Shown: positions 26,599 through 35,527 of the stretch, piece by piece
How the letters are laid out: every line of letters begins with the position of its first letter
How positions within the stretch are numbered: position 1 is the stretch's first letter
Notes under the pieces: model-generated
The model's database searches: none
What the model was told of the DNA's origin: nothing
Seen by the model: only the letters and a program-made list of their open reading frames with translations
Assembly (NCBI RefSeq): GCF_900169145.1
Contig: NZ_FXZD01000001.1
Span: 1-64,000, forward strand
From: Brevibacterium antiquum CNRZ 918
GTDB lineage: Bacteria > Actinomycetota > Actinomycetes > Actinomycetales > Brevibacteriaceae
Length of the DNA: 64,000 bases
Direction of reading: 5' to 3'
Translations under genes and position numbers: made by a program

Positions 26599-27695
26599 GA
26601 ATCCACATCATCGGCACCGGTCTGCTGGGCGCAAGCCTCGGACTGGCGCTGAGCGCACAGAAATACCAGGTCAGCCTCGAGGACACCTCACCGACGGCTC
26701 AGCAGTTGGCGGCCGATCTGGGTGCAGGAACGGTCCTGGCCGAAGACAGCAATGTCGAGGATCCGCAGATCGTCGTCGTCGCCACCCCACCCGATGTTGC
26801 GGCTCAGACCATCGCAACGGCTCTGGCGACCTACCCGCATGCGACGGTCACGGACGTCGCAAGCGTCAAGACACGACTGCTCGAATCGGTGCGTGAACGT
26901 GTCGACGGCAGCGAACTTGACCGTTACATCGGGTGTCACCCGATGGCGGGTCGGGAGAAGTCGGGAGCGATCGCTGCCCGGTCGGATCTGTTCACGGCCC
27001 GACCATGGGTGATCTGCTCGGACGCGGACACACCACGCAACCGCCTCGGCGAGGTCGAGGCGATGGCAGAAGCCACCGGTGCCTCGGTCATCCACCTCGA
27101 CCCACGCATCCACGATGCCGCGGTTGCGAAGGTCTCACACGTGCCGCAGGTCATCTCCTCGCTGGTCGCCTCTCAGTTGCGGCATGCGCCGCTGGAGGAG
27201 GTCGCACTGGCAGGTCAGGGACTGCGGGATGTGACTCGGATCGCCGCCTCCGATCCTCGTCTGTGGACGCAGATCCTGGCCGGCAACTCCGAGGAGGTCC
27301 GCTCCGTCCTGCAGGATCTGCGGACCGAGCTCGACGAGGTCATCACCGCTTTGGAACTGGGCCCGGGATCGACGGGTGCGCTGGCCAAGGCGATTGCGTT
27401 GGGCAACGAAGGTCACGATCGGATCCCGGGCAAGCACGGGCAGGCTCCGACCACATATGCTGTGGTCACGATCCTGATTCCCGACACTCCGGGAACCCTG
27501 GCCACATTGTTCAAGGACATCGGCGACCTGAACATCAACGTCGAGGACTTCCGGATGGACCACGCTCCAGGTCAGAAGCTGGGAATCGTCGATGTCTCGG
27601 TGGTGCCGGCCACCCAGCAGGAACTTGAAATCGGTTTGTTGTCGAAGGGATGGCAGATTCCCGAATCCGTCATCGAGAAAGAGGGAATTGCATGA
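26595..27695 (+). CDS. tyrA: Prephenate dehydrogenase with ACT domain
   Basis: Oxidatively decarboxylates prephenate to 4-hydroxyphenylpyruvate in tyrosine synthesis. The N-terminal NAD-binding fold has GTGLLGASLGLAL at residues about 7-19. GCHPMAGREKSGAIAARSDLF follows in parts and carries the catalytic His. The C-terminal 75 residues form an ACT domain (VVTILIPDTPGTLATLFKDI), the usual site of tyrosine feedback. At 366 residues it is full length. It begins at GTG 26595 overlapping rluB and ends overlapping cmk (ATGA). Confidence 0.93.
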   Translation: MRIHIIGTGLLGASLGLALSAQKYQVSLEDTSPTAQQLAADLGAGTVLAEDSNVEDPQIVVVATPPDVAAQTIATALATYPHATVTDVASVKTRLLESVRERVDGSELDRYIGCHPMAGREKSGAIAARSDLFTARPWVICSDADTPRNRLGEVEAMAEATGASVIHLDPRIHDAAVAKVSHVPQVISSLVASQLRHAPLEEVALAGQGLRDVTRIAASDPRLWTQILAGNSEEVRSVLQDLRTELDEVITALELGPGSTGALAKAIALGNEGHDRIPGKHGQAPTTYAVVTILIPDTPGTLATLFKDIGDLNINVEDFRMDHAPGQKLGIVDVSVVPATQQELEIGLLSKGWQIPESVIEKEGIA

Positions 27696-28351
27696 GCGTC
27701 GTCGCCATTGACGGACCCAGCGGGGTCGGCAAGTCGAGCACCGCGAAGGAAACGGCCCGCCGATTGGGCTACCGCTACCTCGACACGGGGGCCATGTACC
27801 GTGCGATGGCCTGGCTGTGCCTGAACCGGGGCGTGAACGACCCGGTCGACGTCCTCGAACAGGTGCGCGGGGTCGATCTGGAGATCTCGACCGATCCTGA
27901 CGAGTTCTTCGTCTCCGTCGACGGAATCGATGTCAGTCAGGAGATCCGTGCACCCGAGGTGTCGGAGAACGTGCAGACCGTGTCTGCCGTCGTCGATGCC
28001 CGCGAAGAGCTCATCGACATGCAGCGGACCATCATCGCCGCCGCACCTGAGGGCATTGTCGTCGAGGGTCGTGACATCACGACCGTCGTGGCTCCGGATG
28101 CCGAGGTCCGCATCCTGATGACCGCTCGTGACGAGGTGCGCGTGGCCCGACGGGCCAAGGAGCTCCACGGAAGCGCCGACGCCGAGGCTCTCGCCGCCAC
28201 CCAATCCCAGGTCACCGGCCGTGACGCCAAGGACTCAGCGACAACAAGCTTCCTCGAAGCCTCCGCAGGCGTCTACACACTCGATACCAGTGACATCGAT
28301 TTCGACCAGGTGGTCGAGACGGTGCTGAAACTGGTGAAGGACTCACAATGA
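27692..28351 (+). CDS. cmk: Cytidylate kinase
   Basis: Phosphorylates CMP and dCMP with ATP. The P-loop [12 protein letters not shown] starts at residue 8; [11 protein letters not shown] is the nucleotide monophosphate-binding segment; [11 protein letters not shown] is the third family block. At 219 residues it is complete. It starts at ATG 27692, overlapping the tyrA stop by 4 bases, and its stop overlaps der. The pair cmk-der is strongly conserved. Confidence 0.95.
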   Translation: MSVVAIDGPSGVGKSSTAKETARRLGYRYLDTGAMYRAMAWLCLNRGVNDPVDVLEQVRGVDLEISTDPDEFFVSVDGIDVSQEIRAPEVSENVQTVSAVVDAREELIDMQRTIIAAAPEGIVVEGRDITTVVAPDAEVRILMTARDEVRVARRAKELHGSADAEALAATQSQVTGRDAKDSATTSFLEASAGVYTLDTSDIDFDQVVETVLKLVKDSQ

Positions 28352-29859
28352 CTGAATCAGAATTCAACGAGAACCCCGATGACCATCTGGTCGAACGTCT
28401 CGAGAGCATCAGCGATGAGGAGGCCGAGAAGAGGGCGACAGCTCTCGAAGCCGGTCTCGAAGGCTATGACCTCGAAGACGAGGATCGGGCTCTGCTCGAC
28501 GCCTACGGCTTCGAATACGAAACCGAGGAGACCCGCGGGGCCGATCCTGTCCTGGCTGTCGTCGGTCGACCCAACGTGGGCAAATCGACCCTGGTCAACA
28601 GGATTCTCGGCCGTCGCGAAGCCGTGGTCGAAGACGTTCCCGGAGTCACCCGTGACCGGGTGAGCTACCGGGCGGAATGGAACACGAAGGATTTCACCCT
28701 CGTCGACACCGGCGGATGGGACTCGGATTCCAAGGGCATGGCCTCTCGCATCGCGATCCAGTCCGAAGTCGCAGTCGACATGGCCGACGCTGTGGTCCTC
28801 GTCGTGGATGCGACGACCGGACCGACCGCGACCGATGAGCTGATCGTGAAGATGCTGCGCAAGAAGAAGAAGCCTGTCATCCTCGCAGCGAACAAGGTCG
28901 ATGACGAACGCGGCGAGCTCATGGCCGCCGAACTCTGGGGCCTGGGCCTGGGACAGCCGTGGACGGTGTCCGGACTCCACGGACGCGGGGTCGCTGACCT
29001 CCTCGACGAGGTGCTGAACATCCTGCCCGAGGTCTCCGCCGTCGAAACCCGGATTGACGAGGGTGGGCCTCGGAGGATCGCACTGGTGGGCCGACCCAAT
29101 GTCGGCAAATCATCGCTGCTCAACCAGCTCATCGGCTCCGACCGTGTGCTCGTCGACAATGTCGCCGGCACCACCCGCGACCCGGTCGACGAGCTCATCG
29201 AACTCGGCGACAAGCAGTGGAGATTCGTCGACACCGCAGGTATCCGCCGTCGTGCACATCAGGCCAGTGGCGCCGATTTCTATGCGGCACTGCGCACGCA
29301 GACCGCATTGGAGCGCGCCGAGTTGGCCCTCGTCCTCCTCGAGGTTCAGGAACCGCTGAGTGAGCAGGACGTCCGCATCGTCACGACGGCCGCCGAGGCT
29401 GGTCGTGCCGTGGTGCTGGCGTTCAACAAATGGGATCTCCTTGATGACGAACGTCGCTACTATCTCGAACGTGAGATCGAACGGGACCTGGCACACGTGT
29501 CTTGGGCCCCGCGGGTGAACATCTCTGCGAAGACCGGACGCCATGCCGAAAAGCTCGTCCCGGCCATGGAGACCGCACTGGAGGGGTGGGATATGCGCAT
29601 CCCGACCGGACGGCTCAACGCATTCCTCGGGGAACTCGTCGCCGCGAACCCCCACCCGGTGCGTGGAGGCAAGCAGCCGAGGATCCTGTTCGGGACCCAG
29701 GCACAGTCTCGGCCGCCGAAATTCGTGCTCTTCACCTCCGGTTTCCTCGATCCGGGGTATCGTCGTTTCATCATCAGGCGTCTGCGCGAGACGTTCGGGT
29801 TCAAGGGAACCCCCATCGAGGTGTCGATGCGGATCAGGGAGAAGCGGAAAGGGCGCTGA
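28348..29859 (+). CDS. der: Ribosome biogenesis GTPase Der (EngA)
   Basis: A tandem-domain GTPase needed for 50S subunit assembly. The two G domains have GRPNVGKST and [10 protein letters not shown]-loops, with DTGGWD / DTAGIRRR switch II and NKVD / NKWD base-recognition motifs. A KH-like C-terminal domain follows. An acidic extension of about 65 residues precedes the first G domain; such extensions are common in actinobacterial Der. Length is 503 residues. The gene starts in an ATGA overlap with cmk. Confidence 0.95.
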   Translation: MTESEFNENPDDHLVERLESISDEEAEKRATALEAGLEGYDLEDEDRALLDAYGFEYETEETRGADPVLAVVGRPNVGKSTLVNRILGRREAVVEDVPGVTRDRVSYRAEWNTKDFTLVDTGGWDSDSKGMASRIAIQSEVAVDMADAVVLVVDATTGPTATDELIVKMLRKKKKPVILAANKVDDERGELMAAELWGLGLGQPWTVSGLHGRGVADLLDEVLNILPEVSAVETRIDEGGPRRIALVGRPNVGKSSLLNQLIGSDRVLVDNVAGTTRDPVDELIELGDKQWRFVDTAGIRRRAHQASGADFYAALRTQTALERAELALVLLEVQEPLSEQDVRIVTTAAEAGRAVVLAFNKWDLLDDERRYYLEREIERDLAHVSWAPRVNISAKTGRHAEKLVPAMETALEGWDMRIPTGRLNAFLGELVAANPHPVRGGKQPRILFGTQAQSRPPKFVLFTSGFLDPGYRRFIIRRLRETFGFKGTPIEVSMRIREKRKGR

Positions 29860-31182
29860 GTGAGCGATGACCCTCAGTTCCGGCAGCATCAGTCGGAGCT
29901 GACTCGCGAGCAGCGGCCCTGGCATGCGAGCCAGCCTGCCAGGGTGCTGGTAATCGCCCTGACGATTGCCGGTCTTGCCTATGCTCTGATGTTCTTCAAA
30001 GGACTTCAGGACATCGTCGCCCCAGTGTTTCTGGCACTCAACTTCTACATCGTCGTCTATCCGCTGCAGAGGTACCTGACCAGGCTGAAGGTCCCACGTG
30101 CAATCGGTGCCTGTGTCTCGGTGATCCTCGTGCTGGTGATGATCTTCGGCTTCTTCGGGCTGACGGCATGGTCAGTTGCCGAACTGGTGATCCTCATCCC
30201 TAGCTACGGCCAACAGCTCATCGCGACCTATCAGAATGCTCTGGTGTTCCTGTCCGACATCGGCGTCACCTCCACTGTGCTCGAACAGCAGTTCAATCAG
30301 TTCGACGTCAGATCTCTCATCGATGCCGTCTATCCGCTGTTGACCAATGTGTCGATGGTTGCAGGCCTGCTCACCACTGTCGTGATGGCGGTCTTCTTCG
30401 TGGCCATGGACTCCATGGGCATCGACAGACGCATGCTGATGCTCCTTGACGTCAAACCCTCGCTGTCGGCTTCACTGGGAAGCTTCGCCAGCGGTGTGCG
30501 ACGCTATTGGATCGTGGCAACGATCTTCGGCCTCATCGTCGCTTTGCTCGACGTCATTGCCTTGGCGATCATCGATGTGCCGCTGATCTGGGTGTGGGGT
30601 GTGCTCGCGTTCCTGACGAACTACATTCCGAACATCGGTTTCGTCATCGGCCTCGTCCCTCCAGCACTGCTCGCGCTCGTCGACGGAGGGTGGCAGTCGG
30701 CACTGTGGGTCGTCATCGCCTACAGCGTGCTCAACTTCGTCATCCAATCGATCATCCAACCGAAGTTCACAGGAGAGTCGGTCGGAGTCACGCCGTTGGT
30801 GTCCTTCCTGTCGCTGCTGTTCTGGGTGTGGGTGCTGGGATGGCTCGGTGCACTCCTGGCACTGCCTGCGACTCTGCTGTTGAAGGCGCTGCTCGTTGAC
30901 GCGGATCCGAAGGCGAAATGGGTGAATATCCTTCTCGCCTCGGATCCGAAGACCGCGAATACGTCGACGGCGGATGCTCCAACGGCGCCACGGGTCGAAG
31001 CCGAGCACGGCGTCTCCACATCGGCAGCGGGGGAAGACGTTACCGCGTCAGCTGCGGGGGAGGAGACTCCCGCGTCGACGGCTGGGGAGGAGACTCCCGC
31101 GTCGACTTGCGGGGACGAGACTCCCGCGTCGACTGGAGACAGTTCTCTGATGCCGAGGGCGGACGAGTCACCGACGAACTGA
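29860..31182 (+). CDS. AI-2E transporter (TqsA/PerM) family membrane protein with repeat tail
   Basis: A 440-residue polytopic protein of the AI-2E transporter superfamily. Members have been linked to signal-molecule export or ion transport, but the substrate here is unknown. About eight hydrophobic segments fill residues 30-345, and the family block TNYIPNIGFVIGLVPPALLAL is near residues 250-270. The C-terminal 80 residues are hydrophilic, and near their end a nine-residue repeat (GEETPASTA and variants) occurs about four times. The start GTG 29860 abuts the der stop. The tail is probably disordered; its coding repeats have a 27-base period. Confidence 0.8.
   Translation: MSDDPQFRQHQSELTREQRPWHASQPARVLVIALTIAGLAYALMFFKGLQDIVAPVFLALNFYIVVYPLQRYLTRLKVPRAIGACVSVILVLVMIFGFFGLTAWSVAELVILIPSYGQQLIATYQNALVFLSDIGVTSTVLEQQFNQFDVRSLIDAVYPLLTNVSMVAGLLTTVVMAVFFVAMDSMGIDRRMLMLLDVKPSLSASLGSFASGVRRYWIVATIFGLIVALLDVIALAIIDVPLIWVWGVLAFLTNYIPNIGFVIGLVPPALLALVDGGWQSALWVVIAYSVLNFVIQSIIQPKFTGESVGVTPLVSFLSLLFWVWVLGWLGALLALPATLLLKALLVDADPKAKWVNILLASDPKTANTSTADAPTAPRVEAEHGVSTSAAGEDVTASAAGEETPASTAGEETPASTCGDETPASTGDSSLMPRADESPTN
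31062..31133 (+). repeat. 27-base tandem coding repeat in the AI-2E family gene
   Basis: An 18-base core (GGAGACTCCCGCGTCGAC) recurs at 31062-31079 and 31089-31106, with a one-base variant at 31116-31133, giving a 27-base period. It encodes GEETPASTA-like nine-residue units; a more diverged copy lies just upstream. Confidence 0.8.
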
Positions 31183-31291
31183 TCCGGTGAGTCGGCAGCA
31201 GAGGACTCAGACTGCTCAGGTCTCAGGTGCGTGGACTAATAATTGTCCGATCGATTGCGCAATGCCTCTCGCCTCGTGCGCTGTGAGTGGT

Positions 31292-31297
31292 TAGCAT
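31292..31297 (+). promoter_or_regulatory. Candidate -10 element next to the YciO-like start codon
   Basis: TAGCAT fits the TANNNT consensus and ends 5 bases before ATG 31303. GAGGT lies between them and could act as a short-spaced ribosome binding site. Whether the transcript is leaderless cannot be decided from sequence. Confidence 0.3.
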
Positions 31298-31302
31298 GAG
31301 GT

Positions 31303-31923
31303 ATGGCGACACTACTGAATATGCATCCTGAGAATCCACAGAACCGAATGATCGAGAAGGCCGTGCAGACTCTGCGGGACGGCGGACTGATCGCCTACCC
31401 CACGGACTCGTGCTATGCGTTGGGCTGCGCCTTGGACAACAAGGCCGGGATCGAGCGGATCACCCGCATCAGACAGTTGGACTCGAAACATCACTTCACT
31501 CTGATGTGCCACGACTTCGCGCAGTTGGGACAGTTCGTCATCGTCGACAACTCTGACTTCAGGGTCATCAAGTCGATGACCCCGGGGCCCTACACGTTCA
31601 TCATGAAGGCGACGAAGGAAGTCCCACGTCGCATGATGCACGCCAAAAAGCACTCGGTCGGTGCGCGGATCCCACAGAATGTGACAGCTCTGGCGCTCGT
31701 TGAAGCAATGGGCGAACCCATCCTGTCATCGACCCTGCTGCTGCCCGGCGCCGAGGACCCGCTGACCCAGGCTGATGATGTCGTCGAGCAGATCGGCAAC
31801 GATGTGGATGTGGTCATCGAGTCCGGAGTGCCGGGAACCGTCCCCACCTCCGTCATCGACTTCACCGGTCGAGAGCCAGAGGTCGCACGCGTCGGGGCCG
31901 GAGACGTCTCACGCTTCGAATGA
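31303..31923 (+). CDS. YciO/Sua5 family protein (threonylcarbamoyl-AMP synthase-like)
   Basis: A 206-residue single-domain member of the Sua5/YciO/YrdC family. The family block AYPTDSCYALGC lies at residues about 31-42, and a Lys-containing substrate-binding segment follows (RQLDSKHHFTLMC). The final segment VPTSVIDFTG is the family C-terminal block. Sua5 makes threonylcarbamoyl-AMP for the t6A tRNA modification; YciO-type paralogues have poor activity in that reaction. The motif spacing here looks YciO-like, and no other tsa gene is nearby, so I do not assign tsaC. It is a single-gene unit ended by a strong hairpin. Confidence 0.82.
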   Translation: MATLLNMHPENPQNRMIEKAVQTLRDGGLIAYPTDSCYALGCALDNKAGIERITRIRQLDSKHHFTLMCHDFAQLGQFVIVDNSDFRVIKSMTPGPYTFIMKATKEVPRRMMHAKKHSVGARIPQNVTALALVEAMGEPILSSTLLLPGAEDPLTQADDVVEQIGNDVDVVIESGVPGTVPTSVIDFTGREPEVARVGAGDVSRFE

Positions 31924-31941
31924 GCATCAGCGGTTCTTCGA

Positions 31942-31978
31942 CCTGTGGTGCCTCGTCACCATAGCGAGGCACCACAGG
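31942..31978. terminator. Terminator hairpin between yciO-like gene and livF
   Basis: Perfect 14-bp inverted repeat (31942-31955 and 31965-31978) with a 9-base loop between convergent genes. No T-run, so probably bidirectional and stem-dependent. Confidence 0.7.
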
Positions 31979-32013
31979 CGGAGGAGCACACGGGCTATTC
32001 GCGCATTAGACGC

Positions 32014-32718
32014 TCACAGTCCCAGGTAGGCTGCCTGCACCTGGGGGTTGTCGAGCAGATTGTCGGCATCATCGGCGAGCACCACACGACCTTCTGCCAG
32101 CACATATCCGCGGTGAGCGATGGCCAGCGAAGCCTTCGCATTCTGCTCACTGAGCAGCACGCCGATTCCGTTCCGGTTGATCTGTGCAATCGACTCGAGC
32201 ACCTGTTCGACAACCAGGGGAGCCAGTCCCATAGATGGTTCGTCCAAGATCAGCAGGCTGGGGTCTGACATCAGTGCACGGCCGATTGCCACCATCTGCT
32301 GCTGTCCGCCTGAGAGTGAGCCTGCTGGCTGCGCCGATTTCTCCTTCAGGATGGGAAACAGCTCGAGTACTTCGCTCAGGATCTCCTCGGTGCGGGTGCG
32401 GTCCCTGTGCGGGTACGTGCCCAGCCGGAGATTCTTCTCCACCGACATCTTCCCGAAAAGATGCCGTCCCTCTGGGCAATGTGCGATGCCGCGCTTGACG
32501 ATGGCATTTGGGCGCATTCGTTGGATCGCCTGCCCGTTGTATTCGATCGTTCCCGTACGAGTTCGCAGAAGTCCGCTGATGGTTTTGAACAACGTGGTCT
32601 TTCCAGAGCCGTTCGCTCCGAGGATCACTGTCAGCTCACCGGGCTGGGCAGTGATGCTCACCCCGTGAAGCACGTCAGTCGCGTCATAGCCGACGCTTAT
32701 GTTCTCCAGAGAAAGCAC
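32014..32718 (-). CDS. livF: Branched-chain amino acid-type ABC transporter, ATP-binding protein LivF
   Basis: A cytosolic ATPase that powers the importer, paired with LivG. The Walker A motif GANGSGKTT is at about residues 34-42, the signature LSGGQQQM near 136, and Walker B LLILDEPSMGL just after. Its 234 residues match LivF. It is the last gene of livK-H-M-G-F and overlaps the end of livG by 22 bases. Substrate could be branched-chain amino acids, other amino acids, urea or amides, because this family is broad. Confidence 0.9.
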   Translation of the reverse strand: MLSLENISVGYDATDVLHGVSITAQPGELTVILGANGSGKTTLFKTISGLLRTRTGTIEYNGQAIQRMRPNAIVKRGIAHCPEGRHLFGKMSVEKNLRLGTYPHRDRTRTEEILSEVLELFPILKEKSAQPAGSLSGGQQQMVAIGRALMSDPSLLILDEPSMGLAPLVVEQVLESIAQINRNGIGVLLSEQNAKASLAIAHRGYVLAEGRVVLADDADNLLDNPQVQAAYLGL

Positions 32719-33488
32719 CAGCTCTCCTCATCCTTGGTCGATCCCAGGTAGGCACGAATCACGTCCGGGTTGCTTTGAATCTCCGCGGGGGAGCCGATCG
32801 CCAGCTTCTGACCGTGATCGAGGACGAGGATCGTGTCCGCCAGGTCCATGATCATCGACATCTTGTGTTCAACCAGCAGCACCGACACCCCGCGATTGGG
32901 CAGAGAACGAATGAGGTTGCCGAAGTCCGTTGTCTCTTCCTCGGGAATGCCTCCAGCCGGTTCATCGAGGAGTATCAGCTCCGGTTGGGTCGCCAACGCC
33001 ACGGCGACAGCCGTGCGCTTCTGCACTTCTTGAGGCACATTGGACGCGAGATCGTGACGGAATTCGCCGACACCGCAGAATTCGAGCGCCTCAAGCGCCT
33101 TGTCGTGGTTGAGCGCGGATTCGCGTCGATGCCGTGGAGTGTGGAAGATCGCATCGAACACATTGGACTTGGAACGCACGATCCGGCCGGCCAACACGTT
33201 CTCCAACAGTGTGGAATCGTCGAAGAGATGAGTCGTCTGGAAAGTTCGCGCGATTCCTCCTTTGACCGAGTTGTGCGGAGACGACTGGGTGATATCACGA
33301 CCGTTGAAGGACACGGTCCCAGCTGTGGGGCGATAGAACCCATGGATGAGGTTGAACAGCGTTGACTTGCCGGCACCGTTCGGGCCGATCACAGCGGTGA
33401 CCTGTCCTTCCTGCACATCGAGATCGACGTTCTTCACGGCATCGAGCCCGCCGAAGCGCTTCCCGAGCCCTCGAATTTCGAGCAGCAT
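32697..33488 (-). CDS. livG: Branched-chain amino acid-type ABC transporter, ATP-binding protein LivG
   Basis: The second ATPase of the importer, 263 residues. Walker A GPNGAGKST is at residues 35-43, and Walker B LILLDEPAGGIPEEE follows. The ABC signature is odd: where LSGGQ or the LivG-type LPYGQQR is expected there is NVPQEVQKR (residues 150-158), without the usual Ser-Gly-Gly. Everything else looks normal. The start ATG 33488 overlaps the livM stop (TGATG); a GTG three bases upstream is also possible. GAGGAG lies upstream. Confidence 0.87.
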   Translation of the reverse strand: MLLEIRGLGKRFGGLDAVKNVDLDVQEGQVTAVIGPNGAGKSTLFNLIHGFYRPTAGTVSFNGRDITQSSPHNSVKGGIARTFQTTHLFDDSTLLENVLAGRIVRSKSNVFDAIFHTPRHRRESALNHDKALEALEFCGVGEFRHDLASNVPQEVQKRTAVAVALATQPELILLDEPAGGIPEEETTDFGNLIRSLPNRGVSVLLVEHKMSMIMDLADTILVLDHGQKLAIGSPAEIQSNPDVIRAYLGSTKDEESWCFLWRT

Positions 33489-34579
33489 CACTTATTCTCC
33501 TCGGTGGTGGTGATGTCGGCAGTACCTTCCCTGCGATCAGCGTTGTCAGCGCGAACAGAGTCGTCTGCCCAGGCAGAGTCGTCGGTCCGGGCAGGCCCAT
33601 CCTTGCGGGCGGAGCCGATTCGTCGCTTTCGAGCTCGCTTGTCGATGAACTCTCCCAGATACCCCACGATTCCGCGGGGTGCGAAGATCACCAGAGCAAT
33701 GATGATGGGGCCGAGCACGATGAACCGGTAAGCCTGGAAGTCCTGGAAGAACTCGAACAGGAAGGTCACAATCATGGTGCCCACCAGCGGCCCAGCGACA
33801 GTGCCCATCCCTCCGACCAGGATGAACATCAGGAACTCGAAGGTCTTGTCCACGGTTGCCGCATCGGGGCCGATGAAGCCGACCACTGAGGCATAGAGGC
33901 CACCGCCGATGCCGCCGAAGAATGCTGATGCGGCGAAGGCGAGTTGCTTGCTCAGCCCGACATTGACACCGATCGCATCGGCAAGGTCTTCGCTGGTTCG
34001 AATCGTCAGCAGAGTGCGCCCAACGCTTGAGCGACGAATCGCGTAGGTGATGTAGACGCAGATCAGCAGGATGACGAAGACGAGATAGAACATCGCCGTC
34101 GGATTGCTGAAGTCCACGATGTCTCCCGCCTCGGGGAACTTCACATTGTTCACCCCGGAATGGGCGTGCGTCACTGCCTCCCAACGGCTGATGGTCAGGT
34201 AGATGATGAAGCCGATGGCCATCGTGAAGATGGCGAAGTACTCGTCCTTCGTGCGCAGGGCGATCAGTCCGGACAGATAGCCGATGGCAGAAGTGCCGAC
34301 CACACCGACGAGGAAAGCCTGCCAGAACGACCAGTCGAAATCGGTCGTCAGCAAGCCGACTGCGTATGCTCCGATGCCGAAGAAGCCGCCCTGGGCCAGA
34401 GACAGCTGCCCTGTGAAGCCGAGGATGATGTTCATCCCGTAGACCGCGATCGCCGAGCACAGACCGACGGTGATCACTCGCATGATGTAGTTCTCATCGC
34501 CGAATGCCACCGGTGTCAGGGCAATGACGAGAAGCACGGCCAAAGTTCCGAGGATCCGAGGATTCTTCAGTGCACTCAT
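33488..34579 (-). CDS. livM: Branched-chain amino acid-type ABC transporter permease LivM
   Basis: Membrane permease of 363 residues with about nine or ten hydrophobic segments. The LivM fingerprint (GFTGQLSLAQGGFFGIGAYA, residues about 50-69) is clear, and FLMFILVGGMGTVAGPLVGT is the second conserved loop. After the last segment comes a 45-residue charged tail rich in Arg, Asp and Ala (WADDSVRADNADRREG), which is unusual for LivM. The start ATG 34579 overlaps the livH stop by 4 bases; a much longer open frame upstream is a shadow of livH. Confidence 0.9.
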   Translation of the reverse strand: MSALKNPRILGTLAVLLVIALTPVAFGDENYIMRVITVGLCSAIAVYGMNIILGFTGQLSLAQGGFFGIGAYAVGLLTTDFDWSFWQAFLVGVVGTSAIGYLSGLIALRTKDEYFAIFTMAIGFIIYLTISRWEAVTHAHSGVNNVKFPEAGDIVDFSNPTAMFYLVFVILLICVYITYAIRRSSVGRTLLTIRTSEDLADAIGVNVGLSKQLAFAASAFFGGIGGGLYASVVGFIGPDAATVDKTFEFLMFILVGGMGTVAGPLVGTMIVTFLFEFFQDFQAYRFIVLGPIIIALVIFAPRGIVGYLGEFIDKRARKRRIGSARKDGPARTDDSAWADDSVRADNADRREGTADITTTEENK

Positions 34580-35442
34580 CGCTGCACCGCCTTTGCAAAC
34601 AGGCCTGTGGGTCTGATCGCCAGCACCGCCACCAGAACGACGAAGGCCACGGCCTCGCCGACGGCCGAGGAGATGTACGTCGATGTCATCGTCTCTGCGA
34701 TCGCAAGCGCGAAGCTGCCGACGATGGCACCTGGCAGTGAACCGAGTCCGCCGAGGATGATGATCGCGAACACCTTGAGGTTGAGCGAGTCGCCCATGGT
34801 GGGGGAGAGGAGGTTGATGGGAGACACGAGGCCGGCTGCGATTGTGACCAGAAGCGCCGACAGTCCCAAGGTGAGCATCGAGACCATAGCCGGGTTGATT
34901 CCGACCAGAGCCGATCCGGTCCGATCCTGCTCGATGGCTTCGATCGTCTGACCATGGATGGAGCGCTTGATGAACCATGTCAGCAGGACGAGCACAACGA
35001 CTGCAGTCACGATGATCACGATGCGCTGCGCGGAGATCTGTGCGCCCAGAATATGTAGGCTTCCGGAGATCGGTGTCTCCATCCGCCTGAAGTCAGCACC
35101 CCAGATTGCCTGTGCGACGGCCTGGAAGAAGAACATGGCGCCGATGGCTGCAATCATGTGGTGAGTGTGGGGTGAGTTGCGCAGAGGGTGGAAGACCAAG
35201 CGTTCGAGTAGCACGCCGAGGACGAACAGGACGAGCGCTGCAAGGCCGATGGCAGCCACATAGGGCACGCCGACCGTGGTCAGAAAGAAGTAGGTGACAT
35301 AGGCGCCGAGCATGTACAGCGCGCCGTGCGCGAGGTTGGGGATGCGCAGAACGCCGAAGACCAAGGTCAGACCGATGGCGGCAAGGCAGTACACACCGCC
35401 GAGTGCAACGCCGTTGAAGAGCTGTTGGATGAAAAGTGTCAT
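34576..35442 (-). CDS. livH: Branched-chain amino acid-type ABC transporter permease LivH
   Basis: Membrane permease of 288 residues with about eight hydrophobic segments, partner of LivM. FNGVALGGVYCLAAIGLTLV near the N-terminus and VFAIIILGGLGSLPGAIVGS near the C-terminus are the family blocks. I chose ATG 35442 because AGGA lies 8 bases upstream; a GTG at 35457 is in frame but poorly placed. Its stop overlaps livM (ATGA). A perfect hairpin lies in the gap after livK. Confidence 0.9.
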   Translation of the reverse strand: MTLFIQQLFNGVALGGVYCLAAIGLTLVFGVLRIPNLAHGALYMLGAYVTYFFLTTVGVPYVAAIGLAALVLFVLGVLLERLVFHPLRNSPHTHHMIAAIGAMFFFQAVAQAIWGADFRRMETPISGSLHILGAQISAQRIVIIVTAVVVLVLLTWFIKRSIHGQTIEAIEQDRTGSALVGINPAMVSMLTLGLSALLVTIAAGLVSPINLLSPTMGDSLNLKVFAIIILGGLGSLPGAIVGSFALAIAETMTSTYISSAVGEAVAFVVLVAVLAIRPTGLFAKAVQR

Positions 35443-35475
35443 GAAGTGATTCCTCACAGGACGTCAGACGGCGCG

Positions 35476-35506
35476 ACAGCGGGGTATGAAGCTCATACCC
35501 CGCTGT
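35476..35506 (-). terminator. Hairpin between livK and livH
   Basis: Thirteen-bp perfect stem (35476-35488 with 35494-35506) and a 5-base loop just after the livK stop. In binding-protein operons such stems often stabilise the livK mRNA end or partly terminate transcription, giving more binding protein than permease. Confidence 0.6.
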
Positions 35507-35527
35507 GGGAAGCGCCGACGATGGTGA

